A stretch of 64,000 nt of DNA from Bacteroidota bacterium (GTDB lineage Bacteria; Bacteroidota; Bacteroidia; Cytophagales; Cytophagaceae): positions 41,171 through 105,170 of the forward strand of contig JAEYZG010000040.1 of NCBI GenBank assembly GCA_023428135.1, in the 5' to 3' direction. The notes beneath the pieces were generated by a model. It was not told where the DNA came from, searched no databases, and worked only from the letters and a program-made list of their open reading frames with translations. The position numbers and the translations under genes are program-made. Below, one piece after another: positions 53,410 through 61,467 of this stretch. Every line of letters begins with the position of its first letter. Within the stretch, counting starts at the first letter, position 1.

Positions 53410-55496
53410 GATCCTTTCAGAAATTGAGCATTGATTGCCACTACTATAGTACTTAAGCTCATAAATACTGCACCAACAGCAGGACTTAATACAAAACCAG
53501 TTGTATATAGCACTCCTGCTGCAAGCGGAATAGCAAAAGCATTATAAGCTGTGGCCCAAATTAAATTCTGAATCATTTTATTGTAAGTGGCTTTTCCGAA
53601 AAGTATCAGGTTTACAATATCTATGGGATTACTGTTTACCAGAATAATGTCTGCGGTTTCGGCAGCAACATCTGTTCCTGAGCCAACAGCTATCCCCACA
53701 TCTGCCTGTGCCAATGCAGGGGCATCGTTAACGCCATCTCCTGTCATGGCAACGTATTCTTTTCGTCTTTGGAGTTCTTTTACGATTTCTACTTTCTGAT
53801 GCGGCAATACCTCTGCGTAAAATCCATCCAGACCTAATTGTTTGCTTACTGCTTCTGCTACAGTTGTATTGTCCCCGGTAGCCATCATCACTTTAATACC
53901 ATTGCTTCTGAAGGTTTCAATAGCTTTTTTTGACTCAGGTCTGATTTCATCTGCCAGCGCTATAAAACCAACAAGCTTTTCATTAATCAACAGAAATACA
54001 ACCGTTTCAGAAGAAGAGGTAAAGGCATTCTCAGGAATGCGAATATCATTTTCTTTCAAAAATCCAGGACTCACTACTTTGGTATTTCTTCCTGTAACGT
54101 TTGCTTCTACACCTTTTCCTGACATGGCCTGGAAGTTTGCTGCTTTGGGTAATTGAAGATTCAGCTTTTTAACCTTTGCCAATATACCTGTTGCAATAGG
54201 ATGTTCTGAATTTTGCTCTATTGCCCCGGCAAACACGAGAATATCCTCTCTGCTTAATTCTTTTGAAACAGATTCGTAACGGGTAACTCCAAATTCACCT
54301 TGTGTAAGTGTTCCCGTTTTGTCAAATACCATTGCAGTGATTTTTCTTGAATTTTCAAATGCTGTTCTGTTACGGATCAGTAAACCGTTTTTAGCAGATA
54401 TGGCTGTGGATATCGCTACTACCAAAGGAACTGCGAGGCCAAGGGCATGAGGACAGGAAATCACCATTACAGTTACCATTCTTTCAAGAGCAAATTCAAG
54501 ATCTTTACCTAAAATTAACCATACGATAAAAGTTATTACTCCAACACCAATAGCAATAAACGTGAGCCATTTCGCTGCTTTATCTGCCAGATTCTGAGTA
54601 GTAGATTTTGCCTGCTGAGCTTCATTTACCAGATTAATTACCTTGTTCAGATAACTGTCTTTCCCGGTATGCAACACTTTTAGTTTGAGTGACCCGTTTC
54701 CGTTAACAGAGCCGCCGATCAACTGATCTTCAATAACTTTTTTTACCGGCCTTGATTCTCCGGTAAGCATAGATTCATTCAGGTAGCTTTCACCTTCTAT
54801 GACTGTACCATCTGCTGGCACCTTTTCTCCTGGTTTGACAAGGATAATGTCATTGACTTTTAATGTGTCCAGTTTAACATCCATAATATGATCCCCGTGA
54901 ATCAAATGCGCTTCGGAAGGCAACATGCTCACCAGAAGTTCAAGTGCTTTAGACGCACCAAGAACAGACTTCATTTCTATCCAGTGGCCTAATAGCATAA
55001 TGTCTATCAATGTTACCAGCTCCCAGAAAAAATCCATTCCTGTCAAACCAAATACGATGCCAGAGCTATAGATATAAGCAACGGAGATGGCCACACCGAT
55101 AAGTGTCATCATGCCCGGGTTCCTTTGTTTTAGCTCATCCAGGAGCCCCTTCAGAAAAGGTCGGCCTCCATAAAAGAAAACAATGGAAGCAAGGAGGAAT
55201 GCAAGGTATTGAATCCCTGGAAAGCTTAAATGATATCCGAGGATTTCCTGTACCATCGGAGAAAACAAGATCACAGGTACAGATAATATAAGACATATCC
55301 AGAATCGCTTTTTAAAATCATTAATCATCATTTCATGGTGATCATGCCCCATTGGGCCATGGTTTGACATATTATGGTCATTGTGTCCATGCTTTGTTTT
55401 GTCAGGACTTTCATTATCCATGTGATGATGGTGAGGGTGTTTTGAATCGTCTTGATGATGTTCGTTCATGCCTGGATGATTAATAAATTCGCCCAT
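53394..55496 (-). CDS. copB: Copper-translocating P1B-type ATPase (CopB-like)
   Basis: 700 residues. A His/Asp-rich N-terminal tail (about 1-55, 'HHQDDSKHPHHHHMDNES' and 'HGPMGHDHHEMM') replaces the HMA domain of CopA; eight membrane helices. Key motifs: TGES (about 244-247), the intramembrane metal site CPH ('VMVISCPHALGLAVPLV', about 347-349), phosphorylation site DKTGT (D about 392), HP ('NSEHPIATG') and GDGVNDAP (about 583-590). CPH with a His-rich N-terminus indicates the CopB subgroup, exporting Cu (or Cu(II)/Ag) from the cytoplasm. Followed upstream by the HMA-like gene, part of a copper group at 53394-57630. C-terminus ends in a family A repeat. Confidence 0.92.
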   Translation of the reverse strand: MGEFINHPGMNEHHQDDSKHPHHHHMDNESPDKTKHGHNDHNMSNHGPMGHDHHEMMINDFKKRFWICLILSVPVILFSPMVQEILGYHLSFPGIQYLAFLLASIVFFYGGRPFLKGLLDELKQRNPGMMTLIGVAISVAYIYSSGIVFGLTGMDFFWELVTLIDIMLLGHWIEMKSVLGASKALELLVSMLPSEAHLIHGDHIMDVKLDTLKVNDIILVKPGEKVPADGTVIEGESYLNESMLTGESRPVKKVIEDQLIGGSVNGNGSLKLKVLHTGKDSYLNKVINLVNEAQQAKSTTQNLADKAAKWLTFIAIGVGVITFIVWLILGKDLEFALERMVTVMVISCPHALGLAVPLVVAISTAISAKNGLLIRNRTAFENSRKITAMVFDKTGTLTQGEFGVTRYESVSKELSREDILVFAGAIEQNSEHPIATGILAKVKKLNLQLPKAANFQAMSGKGVEANVTGRNTKVVSPGFLKENDIRIPENAFTSSSETVVFLLINEKLVGFIALADEIRPESKKAIETFRSNGIKVMMATGDNTTVAEAVSKQLGLDGFYAEVLPHQKVEIVKELQRRKEYVAMTGDGVNDAPALAQADVGIAVGSGTDVAAETADIILVNSNPIDIVNLILFGKATYNKMIQNLIWATAYNAFAIPLAAGVLYTTGFVLSPAVGAVFMSLSTIVVAINAQFLKGSLNRD

Positions 55497-55887
55497 TTAA
55501 CCTAAATAATAAGTTATTGAATTGTTTAACTATTTATTGGGTTAAATGATATGCTTTAGAGAAATTTTAAAAGCAATTGATATTCATTAAGGCATCAGAT
55601 TTCATGGTTCGGAATTTGAGTCCAGGGACGATGTTTGAATTGAGGGTATTGTAATACTAGAGAATTTGTTAGATTGGCATATTGGCAGGTGATTATAGCT
55701 TGGGTGATAATCTTGTCTTTCTATGTCATCCTAAGCCCTGCGAAGGATCTGACAGTTACAAAATAATTTGCAGTTTAAATCATCAATCTTCCAGATAGAA
55801 AATAAACTTTCATCCTTTTGAAAGCATAGATGCTTCACAAATTCAGTGAACACAGTAGTGGGAAACTTTTCTGAATGAGAATACTAC
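55497..55887. other. Repeat-containing spacer of the copper group
   Basis: Contains a family B copy (55715-55855). No gene seen. Confidence 0.5.
55715..55855. repeat. Dispersed repeat family B, inverted copy
   Basis: GTCATCCTAAGCCCTGCGAA, GGATCTGACAGTTACAAAAT and TTTTGAAAGCATAGATGCTT in the order expected for the reverse complement of 24645-24808. Confidence 0.7.
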
Positions 55888-56127
55888 CTATAAATCATGT
55901 CCACCTATGGCAATAATGTGAACCATTTCGACTTCAATACCTTTCTGTTTCAATGCTGATGTAATCAGATCCGGTGTAATTTCTTCTCCTGAAATGCTTA
56001 GTATTTTTTCCTGACTTTCAAGATCTACTTTCCATCTGCTTATTAATTCCTCCTTGTTTAATACAGAAGCGATTTTATCCAGCATTTCCTGATTGTGAAT
56101 GTTGGTTTTAAATTTTAAAATTTTCAT
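55888..56127 (-). CDS. Small HMA-like (ferredoxin-fold) protein lacking the CxxC motif
   Basis: 79 residues. The beta-alpha-beta-beta-alpha-beta pattern of copper chaperone-like HMA proteins is clear: 'MKILKFKTNI', 'LDKIASVLNKEELISRWKV', 'SQEKILSISGEEITPDLITS' and 'ALKQKGIEVEMVHI'. The usual metal loop MxCxxC is replaced by 'NIHNQEM', so classical Cu(I) binding by two Cys is excluded; His in the loop could still bind metal weakly. It lies between copB and the His/Met-rich gene and probably belongs to copper handling, perhaps as a regulator or degenerate chaperone. Confidence 0.75.
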   Translation of the reverse strand: MKILKFKTNIHNQEMLDKIASVLNKEELISRWKVDLESQEKILSISGEEITPDLITSALKQKGIEVEMVHIIAIGGHDL

Positions 56128-56241
56128 AGTAGGTGTATTTTAATATCGCAGAGAATAAGTTTCACTTGTGTAACTCTCTTTCCTCTGATTTGATTATACT
56201 TTTTATGTCTTTCTTACTTCAAAGGCATTGGATCGTTCACA

Positions 56242-57630
56242 TCACATCATTTTCATCCTTGGCGGAATAATTCTCATAAATACCTGAAGGGACCATGGAT
56301 TGCTGCCATAATAAGGATTCAGATCATTGCTGAAAGCGTAGAGTGTACCTATTGCTCCCAGGTCAAGCCAGAAGGATTTATTCTTTGAGATATATCTTGA
56401 CATACCTAATGCCAAAGAGCCGATATTGTTGTTTTGATCCTCTTCTCCTGACTCAATCATCAGTTCATGATTATCTTTCTGCACAAATTCCATCCTTGTA
56501 AAGTAAGACCAGTGTTTCGTTTGAAGATTGGATTCTAAAACAACAGAATTTCCATAGCTGCTTTTACCGTCATCGTTGTACTTGTTCATGCCCCATGCAA
56601 GTGAAGTGGATATTACCTTATTATCGTTGAACCAATAATTGTGTAACACCGAGGCGGTGTATCTTTCCAGATCAGCTTCAGGGAAATGTGCTTCCGGACT
56701 TTTCAGATATCCATAAGATGCCTGCATTGCCAGCGAGCGTCCGGGGATTACAGAAATTCTTGCACTGTAGGAGTCAAACCTGGGTTTATCAAAATTGTAT
56801 CTGTTTTCATCGGGTTCCCTTCCTGTAAAGGAGGAGCCTTCGATCTTAACAATTTTGTATCGGAATCCTATTGTTGCCACGCCAAAGATAATATGTGCCG
56901 CATCCTGCCAGTGATGACTTAAGGGTGCTGCGGGAATGTTAAGGGCAGAAGGTCTGTGCATAAAGGCCGGAGGACCAATAGCAGGTTCACCCGGATAACC
57001 GATGTAAGCATAGAGATCGGTATTTCTATTAAAGGCATGACTGTATGCAACGGACAATTCACTGATTAAGTCATGCGGATGCTGATGATCAATCAAGGGT
57101 TTGTCTTTCCAGGTTTCTCCTGTCTGAAATAAAAGAGGATATCCTTGGCCGCCTACAGTAAAAGGATCTCCTGAAAACATACCTCTTACCATTAACAAAC
57201 CACGCTTTCCAACTAATTTGTTTGCCATCAGCATTACCCAATTGGGAGCACTAATAGAGGCATCTCCCCTTTGACCAGGAGCTCGGTTAACATTCTGATT
57301 GGAATAGGTAAGAAAGATTCCGTAATGAAGCATAAAATTCCACTCGCTCTTATGAAACATGTTCATATACATAGGAGAATTCCGAGGTTGCCAGCTTGTT
57401 CCCGATCCGTTTACGTTCATAGGAAGGTTTCTGGAAAGTGCGCTCGGCATAAGCATCATCATGCTGTCTATTGCAGTTTCCATATGCCCCATGTGATGTT
57501 GTGTTATTGTGTCATGGTTTATGTGGCTGGTACTATCATCTATTGGCATCTGATGATGTTGATGATTCTGGGAAAACAGATAGAAAGGATTTAAAAGCAG
57601 GCAAAAAACGATTAAAAATGAATATTTCAT
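56242..57630 (-). CDS. Secreted His/Met-rich, barrel-like protein of the copper group
   Basis: 462 residues. Signal peptide (about 1-20, 'LLLNPFYLFSQ'). Right after it a His/Met-rich region ('NHQHHQMPIDDSTSHINHDT', 'QHHMGHMETAIDSMMMLMPS', about 22-65) suited to binding copper outside the cytoplasm. The rest has alternating amphipathic strands with aromatic residues ('YSHAFNRNTDLYAYIGYPGE', 'SLAMQASYGYLKSPEAHFPE') and ends near an aromatic 'LQVFMRIIPPRMKMM', suggesting an outer-membrane barrel. 'DHQHPHDLISELSVAYSH' is a further His cluster. The family regularly accompanies CopB genes in Bacteroidetes as far as I recall, without a known function. Confidence 0.75.
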   Translation of the reverse strand: MKYSFLIVFCLLLNPFYLFSQNHQHHQMPIDDSTSHINHDTITQHHMGHMETAIDSMMMLMPSALSRNLPMNVNGSGTSWQPRNSPMYMNMFHKSEWNFMLHYGIFLTYSNQNVNRAPGQRGDASISAPNWVMLMANKLVGKRGLLMVRGMFSGDPFTVGGQGYPLLFQTGETWKDKPLIDHQHPHDLISELSVAYSHAFNRNTDLYAYIGYPGEPAIGPPAFMHRPSALNIPAAPLSHHWQDAAHIIFGVATIGFRYKIVKIEGSSFTGREPDENRYNFDKPRFDSYSARISVIPGRSLAMQASYGYLKSPEAHFPEADLERYTASVLHNYWFNDNKVISTSLAWGMNKYNDDGKSSYGNSVVLESNLQTKHWSYFTRMEFVQKDNHELMIESGEEDQNNNIGSLALGMSRYISKNKSFWLDLGAIGTLYAFSNDLNPYYGSNPWSLQVFMRIIPPRMKMM

Positions 57631-57698
57631 GATCGTTAAGTAACAGCAGAAGAGGAGGATTGTTTTTCTGATTGGTTATTAACAATGCTGAAGGATAT

Positions 57699-57744
57699 TG
57701 TCTGAATCAGGATTTACAGGATTCTAGAATTAACAGGATTAAAA
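57699..57744. repeat. Dispersed repeat family A, forward copy
   Basis: TGTCTGAATCAGGATTTACA then GGATTCTAGAATTAACAGGA; close to the consensus, between two minus-strand genes. Confidence 0.8.
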
Positions 57745-57801
57745 ATATTGTTTATTTCTTTTCCTATAAATCCTTATTCAAAAACTTTCAAAAATTTTAA
57801 A

Positions 57802-58260
57802 TTAATCTTTAGTAGTAATTGATCCTGTTCCTTGCGCCTGCTCTCCTCCAAGTTTGGTAAAATTAATAGAATTAAAACTACTGGTTGTAACTCCATCCTT
57901 TACCTTTGTGTTAATAATACCTGTTGAAGCGTTCCAGATTGTAGTACCTTCGCGGACAATTAATGTCACTTTCAGTCCTGATTCAGATAGATTGACAGTG
58001 GTATCCTTGGTAGGTTTATTGGCAAACATAATATTGAACAATACTCCACTTGTACCTGAAGTGCCTGTTTGAATATAATTATTGGAATTATCTTTTTGGG
58101 AAGTGGCAATCATTTTGGTATGTTCTACACCTTTAAAATTTAAAGAGGCTGAGTTTGTGAATATTGCCGGAAGGGGACTTTCTTTATTATCAGAACATGA
58201 ACAGAGTAAGATTGTAAGTGCAGTCAGAACAACAGAAAATGAAAAGAATTTTTTATGCAT
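57802..58260 (-). CDS. Lipoprotein, unknown
   Basis: 152 residues. Lipobox 'ALTILLCSCSDNKES' (Cys about 20 or 22). The mature part is Ser/Thr/Gly-rich with a beta pattern ('TNSASLNFKGVEHTKMIATS', 'GTSGTSGVLFNIMFANKP') and no Cys, His or known motif. It may be periplasmic. Not clearly part of the copper group (spacer of 171 bp and an inserted repeat). Confidence 0.65.
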   Translation of the reverse strand: MHKKFFSFSVVLTALTILLCSCSDNKESPLPAIFTNSASLNFKGVEHTKMIATSQKDNSNNYIQTGTSGTSGVLFNIMFANKPTKDTTVNLSESGLKVTLIVREGTTIWNASTGIINTKVKDGVTTSSFNSINFTKLGGEQAQGTGSITTKD

Positions 58261-58593
58261 TGTTACTAGTAATTATGTTTTTATACTTATTTGAAAATAA
58301 CGAATATGTCCTTGTGATATTGGTATAATAGGTTAAATCTGATAGGTTTCATTTCTTGCCTTTGACAATCAAACTTTTACACAATAAATGGTTTGTTTGA
58401 GTGATGCTGTTAATATTGTATTAATGCTGCTACGGAAAATTATCCTTTTTAGATTCAAAAAGAATAAAAAGAATTGGAGGGGATAAAACAATTCTTGAAT
58501 GAAAATAAATTGAATCCTAAAGATTTTGCACCATGAAACTCCGAAAGGCTAACCCTTGATTTCAGGAAATTGCAGAATTTTAAAAAGAATCAT

Positions 58594-58625
58594 TTGCATC
58601 ATAGTTAACTTTTCACCTAACTTTG
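58594..58625 (+). promoter_or_regulatory. Promoter of the small unit upstream of the RNA ligase
   Basis: TTG at 58594-58596, 21-bp spacer, TAACTTTG at 58618-58625; fits the Bacteroidetes consensus. It precedes a short transcript that ends at the terminator at 58757. Confidence 0.5.
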
Positions 58626-58629
58626 TATC

Positions 58630-58795
58630 AAATCTCATAAAAGAATAAATAACCAATGCCTAATTTCTCAACATATCGTTTCCGCCAATATCAAGGGTCA
58701 GGGAATATCCTGTTCGGGAAAGAGGTATTATAGATATAAGATTATCAGTAAGTAATATAACCCCGGACAAGAGACTGTTCGGGGTTATTTTTTAT
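58630..58795 (+). ncRNA. Candidate small RNA or 25-codon peptide gene
   Basis: A discrete unit of about 165 nt bounded by a promoter-like pair (58594-58625) and a strong terminator (58757-58795). It contains a short ORF ATG 58656 to TAG 58731-58733 (MPNFSTYRFRQYQGSGNILF then GKEVL). Whether the peptide is made or the RNA itself is functional cannot be decided from one sequence. Hairpin CAGGGAATATCCTG (58699-58712) lies within the ORF. Its end is 48 bp before the RLIG1-like ligase gene. Confidence 0.4.
58757..58795 (+). terminator. Rho-independent terminator 48 bp before the RNA ligase gene
   Basis: Stem ATAACCCCG/CGGGGTTAT (58757-58765, 58780-58788) with an extended imperfect inner stem (GACA/TGTT) followed by TTTTTTAT. 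Either the end of the small unit or an attenuator for the ligase gene. Confidence 0.75.
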
Positions 58796-58842
58796 CCGCT
58801 CCTTCTCTTGTTCAAATCATAATAAATTAATTTTTAGACAAC

Positions 58843-59388
58843 ATGAAGAAGATTAAAACTCTTTATAAGAGAGATTTCGAAAATGGCAGACTGATCATAA
58901 ATGAGGTAAATGAAGAGTCTGTATGGGTACTCAATGGCGAAGGTATTGCTACAAGAAAGTTTGATGGTACCTGCTGTATGATAAATGAAGGTAAGCTATA
59001 TAAGAGATACGATTGCAAGAAAGGTGAAAATCCACCTGCAGGCTTTATAGCTGCTCAGGATCCTGATCCTGTTACTGGTCATTGGCCTGGCTGGCTTCTG
59101 ACAAATGATGCTCCAGAAGACAAATTTCACAGAGAGGCATTTCTTAAACAACCATCCTGGGAGGACGGTACTTATGAGCTGGTTGGCCCGAAAATCAATG
59201 GTAACAAAGACAACTTTAATACTCACATATTGGTTGCACATGGAAGCCAGATCATTGAAAATATACCTTTAGAGTTTGTCCACTTTAAAGAATGGTTAGA
59301 GCAAAATCCGATTGAAGGTATTGTATGGCATCACCCGGATGGAAGAATGGTAAAATTAAGAAGAAAGGATTTTGGTTTCGAGTGGTAA
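58843..59388 (+). CDS. RLIG1 (C12orf29)-like RNA ligase
   Basis: 181 residues. Nucleotidyltransferase motif I is 'ATRKFDGTCCMI' with catalytic K39 (KxDGT); it is followed by 'LYKRYDCKKGENPPAGFIAA', 'GHWPGWLLTN', 'YELVGPKINGN' with 'HILVAHGSQIIENIPLEF', and the C-terminal 'EGIVWHHPDGRMVKLRRKDF' (motifs IV 'EGIVWH' and V 'VKLRRKDFG'). Motif order and several segments match, from memory, the vertebrate 5'-3' RNA ligase RLIG1/C12orf29 and its bacterial relatives (DUF5565). It should adenylylate itself with ATP and join 5'-phosphate to 3'-OH RNA ends. All catalytic residues that I can identify are intact. It stands alone except for the small unit in front of it. Confidence 0.85.
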   Translation: MKKIKTLYKRDFENGRLIINEVNEESVWVLNGEGIATRKFDGTCCMINEGKLYKRYDCKKGENPPAGFIAAQDPDPVTGHWPGWLLTNDAPEDKFHREAFLKQPSWEDGTYELVGPKINGNKDNFNTHILVAHGSQIIENIPLEFVHFKEWLEQNPIEGIVWHHPDGRMVKLRRKDFGFEW

Positions 59389-59739
59389 AGTCCATTTTTA
59401 ATATTGGATTTATTGTGGTGCTTCACCGAAGCCTTCCCTGAAAGGCCTCAGTGAAGGGTGCCTCCTTGGCCTCCAACAGGCCACTCTGTCTATAACAATT
59501 CTCAGATGCTTCACAAGTTCAGCATAACCAAGGCAAAGAATAGTGTTATAACCATAATCTTACTTTGCCATCCAGAGCCCCGCGAAGGATTTGATAATTA
59601 AGAATAAATTAGCAATTTCAATCAGGAGTTTGCCTGATAGATAAAGTTTATTCTTTTAAAAAAAACTCGAATACAATATGAATATGTATTTTAGTTTTAT
59701 GCTTTTCTTTCAAAGACAAGCATGGAGCTGAGTTAAATT
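59389..59739. other. Spacer with inverted family B repeat and hairpins
   Basis: 59425-59495 contains CCTTCCCTGAAAGGCCTCAG and GGCCTCCAACAGGCC hairpins; 59496-59650 is a family B copy. No gene. Confidence 0.5.
59496..59650. repeat. Dispersed repeat family B, inverted copy
   Basis: CTCAGATGCTTCACAAGTTC, AGCATAACCAAGGCAAAGAA, TTTGCCATCCAGAGCCCCGC and GAAGGATTTGATAATTAAGA, in the reverse order of 24645-24808. Confidence 0.75.
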
Positions 59740-60129
59740 ATGAACATTAAAAAATATAATAAGATTTTTATTTTAATAGGGTTTATATACTTAGCGGTAT
59801 TTTTCTTTTTATATAAAGGTCCTGTTGTATTTTTCTTATTAAATGAAAGTTTTGAAGAAAATAAACCTGTCAAATTAAAGTATAAAATCAATAGCTGGAA
59901 TTCTGAAATAGAATGGGAAGAGGAGCTGTATCGAAATATTATTCCGGTTACTAAACAGGTATATCTTAGTCCGGGAATTCATCAACTTGAAATACAAAAA
60001 GAAAATGAAATAATTTTTAACAAGAAAATTTTTGTGTTGTATAAACAATGGATACTTATTATTTATAATCCCGAGGAGACAAGTTCATTTTTCGTTGAAA
60101 ATTATTTTACTAAATATCTTCATGAATGA
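59740..60129 (+). CDS. Small membrane-anchored protein, unknown
   Basis: 129 residues: one N-terminal membrane helix (KIFILIGFIYLAVFFFLYKG, about 9-28) and a beta-rich periplasmic domain (about 45-110, 'LKYKINSWNSEIEWEEELYR', 'VYLSPGIHQLEIQKENEIIF') that looks like an Ig/transthyretin-like sandwich. No family recognised. Monocistronic, converging with the truncated gene at 60165. Confidence 0.55.
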   Translation: MNIKKYNKIFILIGFIYLAVFFFLYKGPVVFFLLNESFEENKPVKLKYKINSWNSEIEWEEELYRNIIPVTKQVYLSPGIHQLEIQKENEIIFNKKIFVLYKQWILIIYNPEETSSFFVENYFTKYLHE

Positions 60130-60164
60130 TGATGCCTATGATTCCATGTAAGGCAACCTAAACT

Positions 60165-60887
60165 TTAAATCCTAATTTTACTTCGGTAAACGATTTGATT
60201 CTCTTCCGATAAAACAACCAGAATATAGATCCCGGAAGAAAAGGAAGCCATATTCACTACACTTTTATTTGAATCATTAATGATTGATTTCGTCATCAAC
60301 AATTGTCCGTCCAGATTTAGAATATGAGCAGAATAGGAGGAAGGTCGCTCCTGAGTTGCCCATTGAATCATTAACTCTTTTTGCTCAACAATGGCTTGAA
60401 TATTTATCTTTTGAGCAGACTGAATAGATGTCACCTCTTTTCCTGGGAAAGGCGAATAGCAGGCTCCCAATTCATGTTTAGAGGTATTTAGGTTGAATGA
60501 ATGCATGTCATAAATTTCTCCAGTTACTAAATTTCCTAGAGCCAGATCATAGTTTCCTTTTTGATTCATGGAGAATACAACCCATTGATCATTGACCGGA
60601 TATGGATCGGAACAATTGGCGTCTTCTCTGTTGAACAACGCTCTTTGAGATGTTTCGCCATTAAAATATCCCGTATAGATCTGATCGCGGTGGTTAACAG
60701 CTGACATCCATCTGGCATATAAAAATGTATTGTCATTTTTTGTGATGGAATAATATTCTTGTACACTGGTATCAGCAGCAAGCGGTGTTTTTGTTCCGGT
60801 TGAGATATTGATTTTATAGATGTCTGATCCGGCGCCTGCTTCCTGACTATAAACAATCTCTCCCCCATTAGATAGAAAGTAAGGCAT
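60165..60887 (-). pseudogene. 5'-truncated TolB-like propeller protein with T9SS sorting domain
   Basis: 240 codons from an internal ATG at 60887, but the reading frame continues upstream (GYLFYRIIKYPEES) to a stop at about 60940 without a start or signal peptide. The body has WD40/TolB-like repeats ('LSNGGEIVYSQEAGAGSDIY', 'VNDQWVVFSMNQKGNYDLAL') and the end is a T9SS sorting domain ('YSAHILNLDGQLLMTKSI', 'FSSGIYILVVLSEENQIVYR'). A protein exported by T9SS needs an N-terminal signal peptide, so I read this as the 3' end of a lost larger gene. It could still be expressed as a cytosolic fragment. Confidence 0.6.
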
Positions 60888-60989
60888 AGATTCTTCGGGA
60901 TATTTTATAATCCTATAGAAAAGATAACCAAGGTTTTAAAAGTGTATGAATTTTGGTATGATGAATATTCAAGCGGACAGGGATAACCA

Positions 60990-61034
60990 AAATCCTGTTA
61001 ATTCTAAAATCCTCTAAATCCTGATTCAGACAAT
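60990..61034. repeat. Dispersed repeat family A, inverted copy
   Basis: AATCCTGTTAATTCTAAAAT then CCTCTAAATCCTGATTCAGA; reverse complement of the consensus. Confidence 0.75.
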
Positions 61035-61118
61035 TTCACAATCCTTAAGGGATTAAATGTTTATAGATAGTTGGACATTGCCTTGGTGCGCCGGTACCGG
61101 ATCACTTTTATCCACTCC

Positions 61119-61288
61119 GTGGTCTGTCTCCTGAAAGACCATTCTGTATACGTGAACTCTTGTATTAACTCCAGAAAATCATAAATGGTCATCACTTAAC
61201 TTTCATGAAAAAGGAGTAGATAAAAAAAATTAACTCATAATTTGAAAGGATTTTGGGGTAAGGAAAGTTGTGGTCTGTCAGAGACCAC
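61119..61288. repeat. Two GTGGTCT hairpins (family C)
   Basis: GTGGTCTGTCTCCTGAAAGA then CC at 61119-61140 (imperfect) and GTGGTCT-GTCAG-AGACCAC at 61270-61288 (perfect 7-bp stem). Same sequence type as the terminator-like hairpins at 43589 and 53159. Confidence 0.6.
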
Positions 61289-61467
61289 GGAGAATGATTC
61301 CGTCCGGTTCAGATACCGAGGGGGGGATGTAGGTAAAAATGAGACGTTTGCGGGGGAGAGTGAAATAAAAATAAGGAAAAGTAATATTTTTTTTCCCCTT
61401 GTGATTACCTTTTAACCTCTTTGTTTGTAGACAGGAAATTTTTGTAATCATTTTGAATCACAACAGT

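Larger units (their letters stand above)
60888..61467. other. Spacer with family A and hairpin-family copies
   Basis: 60990-61034 is an inverted family A copy; 61119-61143 and 61270-61288 are GTGGTCT...AGACCAC hairpins (family C). A GC-rich, G-run stretch (GGGGGGGATG at 61320) precedes the xylanase leader. No gene. Confidence 0.5.
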
